Shown piece by piece: positions 18,359 to 26,852 of a DNA stretch of 64,000 nucleotides (its first letter is position 1; the number at the start of each line of letters is the position of its first letter). This DNA is from Candidatus Aminicenantota bacterium (lineage in GTDB: Bacteria; Acidobacteriota; Aminicenantia; Aminicenantales; Aminicenantaceae). The stretch spans positions 1-64,000 of the forward strand of contig JAFGMO010000091.1 in NCBI GenBank assembly GCA_016927475.1. The letters are read 5' to 3'. The notes under the pieces were generated by a model, which saw only the letters and a list, made by a program, of their open reading frames with translations, did no database searches and was not told where the DNA came from. Made by a program: the position numbers and the translations under genes.

Positions 18359-18387
18359 TTTATAATAGAAATACGGGTGGATGTCAA
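18359..18387 (-). promoter_or_regulatory. Near-consensus sigma-70 promoter of the AMIN/barrel gene
   Basis: TTGACA (18382-18387) and TATAAA (18359-18364) on the minus strand, with a spacer of exactly 17 bases, lie about 65 bases upstream of the ATG. It is one of the best promoters in the window and suggests constitutive expression. Confidence 0.7.
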
Positions 18388-18482
18388 CAGTCTTTTTATG
18401 ATGAATAACTTATTAAAATCAGTTTAATTAGACTGTTTTTTAAGTGTTTATTGCTGTGGAAAAAATGGTGTCTGATGCCGGT

Positions 18483-19349
18483 TCAAAGGCCCAGTGCCGC
18501 CTTAACGGGCAGAAAGGAAAATCGGGAGAGGAGAAATTTCAATTTCAGTGCAGCGGGCCTTATACCGTAATAGTGAAAGATGCGGGCTTTAAGAGGGAGC
18601 CCCTTTAGACGGGGAGGATCGGGATAAAGGTCGCGGAGGTGCAAATAAAAAACGGCCGGCCGTTTTCCGATGATTCTTCTCAAGGCCAGGGCGGTTATTC
18701 TGACCGGCAAAAGCCTGAAATAAAATCCGCCCGATACGGGAATGTTGTGTCCGCCTACCCTGAGGACACTGCCCGGAAATTCCAGAACGGGTCCTTCCGG
18801 ATCGGGATGCGTCACGTTGTCGGCCGATGGAAAATAGGGGGCGAGAGGGGCCTCGGGAACGCCGTAAATTGCTGTTTTGAAAGGAAAAATGCTTGAACTG
18901 TATTTGTAGCCGGTTTCATTTAGGATGCGATAGACCCAGGGGGTGGAAACGTCCACGGAGAAATTGGGCGCCCTGAAACCGAGAGGTTTCTCCCCCAACA
19001 GTGATGATAAGATTTTTGTCACCCGTATGAGGTCTTCTCTGAAATCTTCCGGAGTCATGGAGAAGACGTTTGAATGGGAATAACCGTGGGCGGCGATTTC
19101 ATGCCCTTGGCCATGGATTTTTCTAATGAGTTCCGGGTATTTTTCAGCGACTTCGCCCAGAACGAAAAATGTCGCCCGGGTGTCGTATGTATCCAGAAGA
19201 TCGAGGACCATCTCAGAGGCTTCGGCAATGATCTCCCTTTGGCCGTATAAGGGGATTTCTTTCAGGAGCTCGGAACACCACCAGTATTCGAGGTCGAAGC
19301 TGAGGGCGATGGGATATGTTTTTTTCGGCGGGGTCTTGTTTTTTTCCAT
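18483..19349 (-). CDS. Polysaccharide deacetylase-family protein (NodB fold)
   Basis: A 288-residue carbohydrate esterase-4-like protein. The catalytic metal Asp lies in SFDLEYWW (D19), the His pair in AAHGYSHSN, and the RAPNFS block follows. The C-terminal FYLHLRDLYPDPPR segment matches the DUF3473-type tail of deacetylases found in exopolysaccharide clusters. These enzymes remove N-acetyl groups from glycans. No signal peptide is evident, so it may act on cytoplasmic intermediates. It follows the GT-C gene at 19441 in the same direction after about 90 bases. Confidence 0.85.
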   Translation of the reverse strand: MEKNKTPPKKTYPIALSFDLEYWWCSELLKEIPLYGQREIIAEASEMVLDLLDTYDTRATFFVLGEVAEKYPELIRKIHGQGHEIAAHGYSHSNVFSMTPEDFREDLIRVTKILSSLLGEKPLGFRAPNFSVDVSTPWVYRILNETGYKYSSSIFPFKTAIYGVPEAPLAPYFPSADNVTHPDPEGPVLEFPGSVLRVGGHNIPVSGGFYFRLLPVRITALALRRIIGKRPAVFYLHLRDLYPDPPRLKGLPLKARIFHYYGIRPAALKLKFLLSRFSFLPVKAALGL

Positions 19350-19385
19350 AACGATTTGTTTGGATGAAAAAAATTATATCATAAC

Positions 19386-19405
19386 TATCCTGAATTATTC
19401 ATGAA
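19386..19405. repeat. Solo terminus of the 260-bp repeat (degenerate)
   Basis: TATCCTGAATTATTCATGAA here resembles the terminal sequence TAACCTGTATTATTCAT of the 260-bp repeat, without its internal hairpins. It lies between the deacetylase and GT-C genes. Confidence 0.45.
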
Positions 19406-19440
19406 AACGGGACGGTGTGTTTCCGAAGTCGTGCATGTTC

Positions 19441-21555
19441 TCAGTTTTCAGGGAAGGACAGGGTAATCGAATCCGTCCAGAAGGATGCCGTGCCGTCGGC
19501 GTATATTCTGAAGCTTACTTTTTGGGGCCTGGAGAGATAAAAATCAAGGGAAAATTCATGGTATTCCCCGGCTTTGGAAAAGTCAGTGGAAAAAATGTTT
19601 TTTGTGCGAAGTGCAAGGCCTGTTCTTAAAGAAAAAACAGAGATGCGGGCGATGCGGCGTGGAGGTGAGGTCGTGTTCGTCTCGTTCTTCATCCTGAATA
19701 CGGCTTTATATTTTCCCTGGGGAAGGATTTCAGACATGGGTGCTTTAAGAACAAGTCCCTTTCTTCCTTTTTTGACCTGTAAGCTGAACTTCCGGGAAGC
19801 CTGGGGATCGAAACGGGGAAATCCCGGCCTGAGCGTAAAAATTTCGGCTTCGAAAACATTCAAAGCTGGGCTTTCATCGGGGGCGGGATGAAGTTCATAA
19901 AGATAGGCCAATCCGACCCAGATGGGATAGCGGACCAACAACCTTGCTTTTTCCATTTGGTTTGGGAAACGCCGCTGATAATCACCGATTTCATTGAAAA
20001 AGTCAGTTGCTAAAACATGAGTAATACCAAAACTTTCCAGGAAATCTTTTTTGTCGTTCAGCGCCCGGGGAAACCACTCATAAGCCCTATGATGGTTTTC
20101 CATGCAGACCACGGGAGCCCAAAGTCCGGCCACAATAGCCTTTTCAAAAGCCTGCCCAAGGTCCTGTCCCATTGTCTTGATCTTGAACTCGGGATGAAGG
20201 GCCCAGGAGAGGTAGCTCCGGCCGTTGAAGAAGATGAAGGCAAGGAAAAGGAATAAGGTTACGGTCTTTTTTGCGGCCGGAGTCAGCCGTATACAAAAAC
20301 CGCGGGGCCACAGCTTGAGAGCGGCATAGAATAAAAGGGAAACCGCGGCCGAGAAGACGGCCAAAAGAATAAAGGAAGGCCAGAGAGCCCTTAAGGAGGC
20401 GGGAAGACGGGCCAGCAAGGGACGGATAAGCCATGAGGAGGGGAATAAGAAAAAAAGAGTAAGCGCCGGCCAGAAAAGCAGCCCGGGACGGGCCGGTTTG
20501 GCCAGCTTTTCAGTTTTTAGAAAAACATGCAAGAAGTAAGCCGCCAGGAAGGTCATGGGAATAATCTGAGGGATAAAATGGCGTGGAACACGCTGATAGA
20601 TAATCGCATAAAACACAAAACCGCCGGCAAACCAAAATAAGAAGGTCCATTCCAAAAAACCGAGTTTTTTTGGATACAGGATGAGCCTGTAGAGAAGGAG
20701 GATAAAGCCGACACCGGCCAACAGGGAGACGACAGGCATGTTGTTAAAAAATATAGACGGGCGTTCCCAGAAATGGCGCAGCATTATGGATATGTTTTTG
20801 GGAGGGATAAGAAAGTTTTTGTTGAGGCCGGCTGCTGAAGCGAAAATGTATTTGTAGGGGCGGTAGACGAAGAAATACCAGATACCCGCCCCGGTCAGGA
20901 AACCGATCAAATAAAAAAAGGCTGAGAAAAAAGCGAGTTTCCGTTTTTGATTAAAAAACGCTGTCAACAGGATGCCGAGAAAAAAAGCGGGTATAACATA
21001 GAGACAAACGAATTTGGAAGCGACGGCCATAAAACAGATCAATCCGGCGGCATATGAAACCAATTTAGGTTGGGGGAACTTCCGCAACAAGAAAAGAGTC
21101 AGGATAAGGAAAAAAAGCATGGGCATGACCCTGTTGGCGATACGGCCGTACATGATGAATAGATAATTGCCTCCCAGGAGGAAGAAAGCCAGCAGGGCCG
21201 TCTGCACGGGAAACCTTCCCCGCAGGGCCAGGAAAAAGAGGATAAGGACCAGGCAGCCGAAAAAAATGGGAACGATATTCATCTGAAGCACGCCAACCCC
21301 GAAAAGTTTGAATACGGCGTAAGTGGCAAAGTGAGGAATGAGAGTATGATACATGGGGTTGACCTCATCTATCTCCCACGTACCGAAGAGAATTTTGTTA
21401 CGGGCGTTAAAGGCGTAGCCGCCAGGATCGCCGTATGGGCCGGCACTGCGGCTCAAGTTTGTGGGAGGATCGGCGGATGGATGAATCATACGCAGTCCCA
21501 GTACAGAAAGGGCGGCCAGAAAAAGAACGATGGTTAGGATATTTTTTCGGGACAT
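19441..21555 (-). CDS. GT-C fold membrane glycosyltransferase with C-terminal beta-sandwich-like domain
   Basis: A 704-residue polytopic membrane protein of the GT39/ArnT-like type. The first loop reads DPGGYAFNARNKILFG, the usual position of the acidic catalytic residue, followed by roughly ten helices and a soluble C-terminal domain (last ~170 residues) with alternating strands that look like a carbohydrate-binding sandwich. The start is placed at the second of two adjacent ATGs (21555), preceded by GGAAG; the frame to 21591 would need a TTG start. It probably transfers lipid-linked sugar in the periplasm. It is not a close paralogue of the 800-residue GT-C pair. Confidence 0.8.
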   Translation of the reverse strand: MSRKNILTIVLFLAALSVLGLRMIHPSADPPTNLSRSAGPYGDPGGYAFNARNKILFGTWEIDEVNPMYHTLIPHFATYAVFKLFGVGVLQMNIVPIFFGCLVLILFFLALRGRFPVQTALLAFFLLGGNYLFIMYGRIANRVMPMLFFLILTLFLLRKFPQPKLVSYAAGLICFMAVASKFVCLYVIPAFFLGILLTAFFNQKRKLAFFSAFFYLIGFLTGAGIWYFFVYRPYKYIFASAAGLNKNFLIPPKNISIMLRHFWERPSIFFNNMPVVSLLAGVGFILLLYRLILYPKKLGFLEWTFLFWFAGGFVFYAIIYQRVPRHFIPQIIPMTFLAAYFLHVFLKTEKLAKPARPGLLFWPALTLFFLFPSSWLIRPLLARLPASLRALWPSFILLAVFSAAVSLLFYAALKLWPRGFCIRLTPAAKKTVTLFLFLAFIFFNGRSYLSWALHPEFKIKTMGQDLGQAFEKAIVAGLWAPVVCMENHHRAYEWFPRALNDKKDFLESFGITHVLATDFFNEIGDYQRRFPNQMEKARLLVRYPIWVGLAYLYELHPAPDESPALNVFEAEIFTLRPGFPRFDPQASRKFSLQVKKGRKGLVLKAPMSEILPQGKYKAVFRMKNETNTTSPPRRIARISVFSLRTGLALRTKNIFSTDFSKAGEYHEFSLDFYLSRPQKVSFRIYADGTASFWTDSITLSFPEN

Positions 21556-21707
21556 CATATTTCTTCCAAGTCTTATACTGAAAATATCCAAAAAGTCAAA
21601 CCGGACTTTTCGATAGTTGAAATTCGGTGTCTGAATTTTTCATGCGGCATGGCCCTCGATTTGACCATGGTCCGGATAAATATCGCTCCATACAAGAAAA
21701 ATTTTTC

Positions 21708-21741
21708 TTGACACGATAATCCTACATATGAGACAATCATA
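21708..21741 (+). promoter_or_regulatory. Promoter and candidate PadR operator
   Basis: TTGACA (21708-21713) is followed after 18 bases by GACAAT (21732-21737). Over the -10 box lies the inverted repeat TATGA-GACAA-TCATA (21727-21741). PadR proteins bind short palindromes overlapping their own promoters, so autorepression is likely. Confidence 0.5.
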
Positions 21742-21766
21742 CATATTCTATTTACGGAGAGCTAAA

Positions 21767-22099
21767 ATGTCATCAAAAACCCTGATTGCGGCGGCTGCCA
21801 AGCCGGTTATCCTCTCTATTCTTGCCGGAGGTGAGAGTTACGGCTACCAGATCATCAAGCGCGTGCGTCAAACATCGGGCGGGACCCTGGAATGGTCGAG
21901 TTCCCTCCTTTACCCTGTTCTGCACCGTTTGGAGAAAGAAAAATTGATTCAATCCCGTTGGAAGCTATCACCCAAAGGCCGGATGAGGAGAACGTACCGG
22001 ATAACCGAGAAAGGGCGCACAGAATTGAGTGAGGAAAAGGAACGGTGGCTTTCCGTTCATTATATTCTCCTGGAATTCTGGAAGACGGCCGAAGCCTAG
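21767..22099 (+). CDS. PadR-family transcriptional regulator
   Basis: A 110-residue PadR repressor with a winged-helix domain (LSILAGGESYGYQIIKRV, SSLLYPVLHRLEKEKLI, YRITEKGRTEL) and a short C-terminal helix, i.e. the small PadR-s2 type that binds hydrophobic ligands or drugs. The ATG at 21767 is chosen because GGAGAGC lies just upstream; the track of open codons begins earlier without a ribosome site. It is followed after 33 bases by an FtsX-type permease gene, the usual arrangement for a PadR-controlled export system. A second such pair lies at 38495-41469. Confidence 0.92.
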   Translation: MSSKTLIAAAAKPVILSILAGGESYGYQIIKRVRQTSGGTLEWSSSLLYPVLHRLEKEKLIQSRWKLSPKGRMRRTYRITEKGRTELSEEKERWLSVHYILLEFWKTAEA

Positions 22100-22132
22100 G
22101 ATTACTAAAACAGTTGAAAGGAACTGCTGAAA

Positions 22133-24790
22133 ATGAAAGATTTTGATCTGCAAAAAGCGATTCAAGAATGGAAAAAAACGCTGTTTAAAGATCCCGGGCT
22201 TGAGGAAGGCCATATCATAGAGATTGAAGAGGGATTGCGTGATGAAATCGAGGAACTTGTTGAGGGAGGGATGAGCGAAGAGGAAGCCTTTTCCCGTATT
22301 ACGGGTGAAATGGCCCCGGCAGAAGTTCTGGGAAGTGAATTTTATAAGGTGAGAACAAGGCGCCGTTCGGGAAGGCCTCCCTGGCAAAAACCGAAATTAA
22401 TGCCGGCTCTTTTCTGGCATTACCTGAAGATTGCCCTTCGCAAGGTAAAGCGCCAGAAAGGTTACACTTTCATCAACGTCGCCGGATTATCCGTGGCCAT
22501 GGCATGTTTCCTGCTGATGATGACGTCCGTCCAGTTCGACCTGAGCTATGACCGCTTTCATGAAAAAGCGGACAGGATTTTTCGCGTGGCCATTCGAAGC
22601 ACCAATCCCGATATCGAGGAATATTCCCTCACCACTTCAGAGGTCTTATCCAAGAACCTGAGGAACCGTATTCCGGAAGTAGCCCATGCCGGGATCATCC
22701 AAAGGTCGCGAAACGGGGTTTTTTGGAAGGGAACGGAAAATTTTATCGAAGACGGATTCTTTGCGGATGAGTATTTTTTCAAGATGTTTTCCTTCGAGCT
22801 CCTTCGCGGTCACCCGTCCGAAGTGTTGAAGGCGCCGCATTCCATTGTGCTGACAGACATGATGGCAAAAAAAATATTCGGTGCGGAGGATCCTATGGGG
22901 AAAAGCCTTCGCTATGAAAGCCGTTTTCTGAACTGCGACGTTTACGTTACCGGGATCATGGGGAATCCGCCCAAAAATTCCCATTTGCAGTTTGCCTATC
23001 TTATTTCTACCGCTACCATGGCCGACAGCCCCGTTATGAAAGAGTGGTTTGATACCTGGGACATCGCGGCGTTTTCGACTTATGTCGAGCTGCGGCAAAA
23101 AAGCACCCAACATGATGCGGGGCAAAAAATAGCAGCTTTGATGCAGGAAGCGAAGCCGCAGGAAGACAAGCGGGAAGACACGGTCTATCTGCAGCCGCTT
23201 ACGGATATCCATCTCAAATCCCGGGTGGAAGGGGCGACGGCCTCGAACAACCGTATTCAGAGCGTTTATCTTTTCAGCGTCGTAGCGATGATCATTCTCC
23301 TAATCGCAGGCATCAATTCCATGAATCTATCCACGGCCCGGGCCGCCACCCGCTCCCAGGAAATCAGCCTCCGCAAGGTGATCGGCGCCCGCCGGGGCCA
23401 GTTGGTCAGGCAATTTTTGGGGGAATCTTATCTTTTTACGGCCATAGCGATGGTTTTTGCCTTTTTGATCTTCCATGCCTTTTTCCCGGTGTTTTCGCGT
23501 TTTCTGGGGAACGGCCTGACCCTGAACCATGTGGAAAAACTTCCCCTGGTCTTTTCGGTCTTGGTTACGATTTTGTTTGTCGGCGCTTTTTCAGGGATAT
23601 ACCCCGCTTTGGTTTTGTCAGCCTTTCAGCCGGCTTCGTTTTTGAAAAAACAATCCATTACCCGGTTGAAAGGAATCAAGATAAGAAACCTGCTTGTTGT
23701 TTTCCAGTTCTCGGCCGTAGTCGTTCTGATGATCGGAACCCTCGTTGTTGCCAGGCAGTTGAACTTCATCAAACACAAAGGATTGGGTTATGAAAAAGAG
23801 CATGTGCTTTTGCTGCCTCTTAAAGATGAAGAAACGGTCAGAAAAGTCCAAATGTTGAAAACGCGTCTTCTTGAATATCCGGGTGTTTTGAGCATTACAA
23901 TATCGGATTCGAGCCCCCTTGGTTTGGGGATGTCCGTCAGTAATAAGGAGTTCAAAAAAGAGGATGGCCAGACAATGAAGTTTGAATATAATATCGCCCA
24001 GGTCGACCACGACTTTCTGGAAGTTTTCGGCATGAAGATCGCGGAAGGCAGGGATTTTTCAGAAGATGATGTGACGGGCACTCGCGGTATTCTGGTCAAT
24101 GAGTCTTTCGTGAGGAAAGTCGGTTGGGAACATCCTTTGGACATGCGGTTAAATGATGTCCCGGTTATCGGAGTCGTTCAAGATTTCCACTATGACACCC
24201 TTCATCATGAAATCGAACCCGCGGTATTGTCGTTGGACCGGGATTTTTTTGGCAGGGTTTACCTCGGTCTGCGAATACGGCCGGAAAATACCGAAAACAC
24301 ATTAGCTGAAATAAGAAAAATTTTCACGCAAACCACAAACGGACAGCCCTTTGACGCCATTTTCCTTGATGATGCCATTCAAGGGCTTTACCGCAACGAG
24401 TTTCGCCTTGCTTCGATGATCGGTTATCTGGAAGGCCTGGCCATCATCCTGGGGTTTATGGGGCTTTTCGGATTGGCGACTTATGCCACCCAAAGGCGTA
24501 TCAAGGAGATCGGGATTCGTAAGGTCATGGGGGCTTCTGTTTCCAGCATTTTACGGATGATGTCCCGGGAATTTATGGTATTGGTCGTGGTGTCCAACAT
24601 CATCGCCTGGCCGCTAGGTATATACGTTTTGCGCCGCTGGCTTCAGGTATATGCTTATCGCTGTTCTTTCGGGATTGACATCCTTCTACTGACAGGCCTG
24701 GGAACCCTGCTGATTGCCTTATTGGCGGTCGGGCTGCATACGGTCAAGGCGGCATGGTCGAATCCGTTGGATAGTATCAGGTACGAATAA
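22133..24790 (+). CDS. MacB/FtsX-type ABC transporter permease
   Basis: An 885-residue permease. An N-terminal soluble helical region (1-90) resembles the permease prefix domains of PadR-linked transporters. The first helix (GYTFINVAGLSVAMACFLLMM) is followed by a MacB-like periplasmic core, three helices around the RSQEISLRKVIGARRGQLV motif, a second periplasmic core, and a final FtsX block (ATQRRIKEIGIRKVMGAS). It has two FtsX halves on one chain. No ABC ATPase gene lies nearby, so the partner must be encoded elsewhere. Its stop TAA is also the first three bases of a repeat end. Confidence 0.88.
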   Translation: MKDFDLQKAIQEWKKTLFKDPGLEEGHIIEIEEGLRDEIEELVEGGMSEEEAFSRITGEMAPAEVLGSEFYKVRTRRRSGRPPWQKPKLMPALFWHYLKIALRKVKRQKGYTFINVAGLSVAMACFLLMMTSVQFDLSYDRFHEKADRIFRVAIRSTNPDIEEYSLTTSEVLSKNLRNRIPEVAHAGIIQRSRNGVFWKGTENFIEDGFFADEYFFKMFSFELLRGHPSEVLKAPHSIVLTDMMAKKIFGAEDPMGKSLRYESRFLNCDVYVTGIMGNPPKNSHLQFAYLISTATMADSPVMKEWFDTWDIAAFSTYVELRQKSTQHDAGQKIAALMQEAKPQEDKREDTVYLQPLTDIHLKSRVEGATASNNRIQSVYLFSVVAMIILLIAGINSMNLSTARAATRSQEISLRKVIGARRGQLVRQFLGESYLFTAIAMVFAFLIFHAFFPVFSRFLGNGLTLNHVEKLPLVFSVLVTILFVGAFSGIYPALVLSAFQPASFLKKQSITRLKGIKIRNLLVVFQFSAVVVLMIGTLVVARQLNFIKHKGLGYEKEHVLLLPLKDEETVRKVQMLKTRLLEYPGVLSITISDSSPLGLGMSVSNKEFKKEDGQTMKFEYNIAQVDHDFLEVFGMKIAEGRDFSEDDVTGTRGILVNESFVRKVGWEHPLDMRLNDVPVIGVVQDFHYDTLHHEIEPAVLSLDRDFFGRVYLGLRIRPENTENTLAEIRKIFTQTTNGQPFDAIFLDDAIQGLYRNEFRLASMIGYLEGLAIILGFMGLFGLATYATQRRIKEIGIRKVMGASVSSILRMMSREFMVLVVVSNIIAWPLGIYVLRRWLQVYAYRCSFGIDILLLTGLGTLLIALLAVGLHTVKAAWSNPLDSIRYE

Positions 24791-24807
24791 CCTGCATCAT
24801 TCATAAA
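24788..24807. repeat. Solo terminus of the 260-bp repeat
   Basis: TAACCTGCATCATTCATAAA matches the left end of the 260-bp repeat. Its TAA is the stop codon of the FtsX-type permease gene. Confidence 0.55.
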
Positions 24808-24824
24808 AAATGCCGATACATCAT

Positions 24825-24842
24825 TTTCCCTTAAGAGGGAAA
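24825..24842. other. Short hairpin upstream of the DDAH-like gene
   Basis: TTTCCC-TTAAGA-GGGAAA forms a 6-bp stem with a 6-base loop 18 bases before the start codon. No U-run follows on either strand as for a classical terminator. A TACAAT box (24848-24853) follows. The role is unclear. Confidence 0.35.
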
Positions 24843-24860
24843 TCAGGTACAATGTTTTGA

Positions 24861-25745
24861 ATGGATATCGGTGGTCAAAACGAGACGGGAAAACTATTAA
24901 AGGTGTTGATGAAACACCCTAAGGATGCCTTCCGGAGTCAAAAATACATCAATGCCCACTGGGGGGGATTGAACTATCTAGACGCCCCGGATTATTCCCT
25001 GGCTGTAAAAGAATTCGAGAAGTTGCTCCGCATTTTCGAAGACTGCGGCGTGGAAGTCAACTTTCTTCCCTTTGATGAGCGCACGGGAATGGACTCCCTT
25101 TATGTCCGCGATGCCGGTCTGGTTTGCGAAAGAGGCGCCATTCTTTCCCGGATGGGAAAAGAAGCCAGGGAAGGCGAGCCGGCGGCGCTCGCAGACTATC
25201 TTAAACATAAAAATATTCCTTGTCTGGGTGAGATTAGCGGAGAAGGACGCCTCGAAGGCGGGGATGTCTTCTGGATGGATGATAAAACTATGGCCGTTGG
25301 AGAAGGATACCGAACCAACGCTCATGGAATCAGCCAGCTTAAAACGCTGTTGGAAGGAGTGGGCGTTGAGGTCGTGTCCGTACCTCTGCCCCATTGGAAA
25401 GGTCCCCGTGATGTCCTTCATTTGATGTCCCTTATCAGCCCCGTCGGTCCGAAAACAGTGCTGGTTTATTCCCGGCTGCTGGGGGTTCCTTTCCGTAACG
25501 AGCTCATTAGGAGGGATTTCCACCTTATTGAAGTTCCGGATGGTGAGTATGAAACCATGGCCGGGAACGTTCTCTGCCTCGGCCAAAAAAAATGCCTGAT
25601 GCTAGAGGGAAATCCAATTACCCAAAAACAGCTCGAATCCGAGGATTTGGATGTCTTTGCATATGGAGGAACAGAGATATCTTTTAAAGGCGCCGGAGGC
25701 CCTACCTGTTTGACGCGTCCGCTCCTCAGAGAAGATCAAGAATAA
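24861..25745 (+). CDS. DDAH/arginine-deiminase-family hydrolase
   Basis: A 294-residue member of the guanidine-group-modifying superfamily. D78 and D84 in MDSLYVRDAG, the EGGD block (~132-135), H187 in RDVLHLMS and the C-terminal nucleophile C283 in GGPTCLTRP form the expected Cys-His-Asp/Glu active site. Family members hydrolyse dimethylarginine, arginine or related guanidines to citrulline. The length fits DDAH better than arginine deiminase (about 400 residues). It stands alone between the ABC permease and a methyltransferase gene. Substrate choice cannot be told from sequence alone. Confidence 0.87.
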   Translation: MDIGGQNETGKLLKVLMKHPKDAFRSQKYINAHWGGLNYLDAPDYSLAVKEFEKLLRIFEDCGVEVNFLPFDERTGMDSLYVRDAGLVCERGAILSRMGKEAREGEPAALADYLKHKNIPCLGEISGEGRLEGGDVFWMDDKTMAVGEGYRTNAHGISQLKTLLEGVGVEVVSVPLPHWKGPRDVLHLMSLISPVGPKTVLVYSRLLGVPFRNELIRRDFHLIEVPDGEYETMAGNVLCLGQKKCLMLEGNPITQKQLESEDLDVFAYGGTEISFKGAGGPTCLTRPLLREDQE

Positions 25746-25768
25746 GCAGAATGAGGACCTCTATTTCC

Positions 25769-25780
25769 GGACCGCGGTCC
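25769..25780. other. GC-rich palindrome after the DDAH-like gene
   Basis: GGACCGCGGTCC is a perfect 12-base palindrome 23 bases after the stop, set in a larger CCTC...GAGG context (25758-25786). A T-rich stretch (about 25801-25808) comes a little later. It could end transcription, but it lacks a loop and an adjacent U-run. Confidence 0.3.
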
Positions 25781-25940
25781 TGGAGGATTTAAGGCATTAC
25801 AGTTTTTAATAATTTGGGGGATTGTTTGACTTTAGCGGTGTGATAAACGCATAATAAGTCCTATTCTAATGTTTTTTCCGGTTTGCGTATCAGCAACGTA
25901 AGCACAACCGGGAAGACAAAAAGAGAAAAATGGCCTGATT

Positions 25941-26852
25941 ATGGCTGAGAGAAAATTCTCTTCTAAGAGATACATCAACCTGACTATTCCCAGGGAGCGT
26001 TGCCGTCATCTGCCATGTGACCTCTGCGGGGTTGACAAAACGAGGCACATTACGGAAGCCAACGGATTTGACCTGGTCCGGTGCCGGAACTGTGGTTTTG
26101 TCTATGTCGACCCCCGGCCGACAAGGGAGGCTTTGCGCGATTTTTATGAGGAATATTTTGTCGAGGGAGAAGAAAACATTTCTGCCTGGCGGCGTGAATT
26201 TCAGTCCCTTTATCGAGAAATAAGGGAGAGGATCAACCGGTCCTATGGAAAAAAGGGAAAAATTCTGGATGTCGGATGTTCCTTTGGTTTTTTTCTGGAT
26301 GTGATGAAAGAAGACGGCTGGGATATTTACGGCCTGGATTATTCCCGGATCGCTGTGGATTATGCCGTCGATACGATGGGTTTTCCCCATGTCCTCCGAG
26401 GGGGAATAGAGGACGGTCTTTTTGCGGATGAAACGTTCGACGTGGTGACGTCTTTTTATGTGCTTGAGCATGTCCTGGAGCCGACGGATATGCTTCAGTA
26501 TGTCTTCCGTGTGCTGAAAAAGGGCGGCCTGGCCGTGAACCGGGTTCCTTTTACCCGGCCGCTTATTCCTTTTTTCAGGCTTTTAGGCTTGCCGGTTTTC
26601 GAAGCACCGATGCATCTCAATGATTTTTCTCCCCGGACGATGCCCCTTTTTCTGGAAAAGGCGGGATTTAAAGATATTCATATTACGGCCACCCGGTCCC
26701 GTCGCGCCGAGGAAAAAGGAACGCGTCTTGCCATGGGGGCAACGGCCGCGGCCGGTCGCTTGGTTTCATGGTTGAGCCGGGGCAGGCTTTTTTTCCCTTT
26801 GACGGGGGCCTTTTTGAGTCTGGCCAGAAAACCCGAAAAGGGAGGAAAATGA
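25941..26852 (+). CDS. Class I SAM-dependent methyltransferase with N-terminal zinc-ribbon-like segment
   Basis: A 303-residue methyltransferase. The N-terminus has two CxxC pairs (C26/C29 and C48/C51) followed by the PRPTREALRDFY block common in glycan-cluster methyltransferases. The SAM site is ILDVGCSFGFFLDVM, and VVTSFYVLEHV marks the acceptor-side motif. The stop TGA overlaps the ATG of the FemAB-like gene, so the two products are probably made together. A related protein starts at 63138. The substrate is likely a sugar or lipid-linked glycan, by inference. Confidence 0.85.
   Translation: MAERKFSSKRYINLTIPRERCRHLPCDLCGVDKTRHITEANGFDLVRCRNCGFVYVDPRPTREALRDFYEEYFVEGEENISAWRREFQSLYREIRERINRSYGKKGKILDVGCSFGFFLDVMKEDGWDIYGLDYSRIAVDYAVDTMGFPHVLRGGIEDGLFADETFDVVTSFYVLEHVLEPTDMLQYVFRVLKKGGLAVNRVPFTRPLIPFFRLLGLPVFEAPMHLNDFSPRTMPLFLEKAGFKDIHITATRSRRAEEKGTRLAMGATAAAGRLVSWLSRGRLFFPLTGAFLSLARKPEKGGK

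Noticed and set aside
24848..24861. A leaderless transcript of the DDAH-like gene
   Set aside because: TACAAT is a good -10 box but no -35 match lies at the right distance, so this remains a guess and was not annotated as a promoter.
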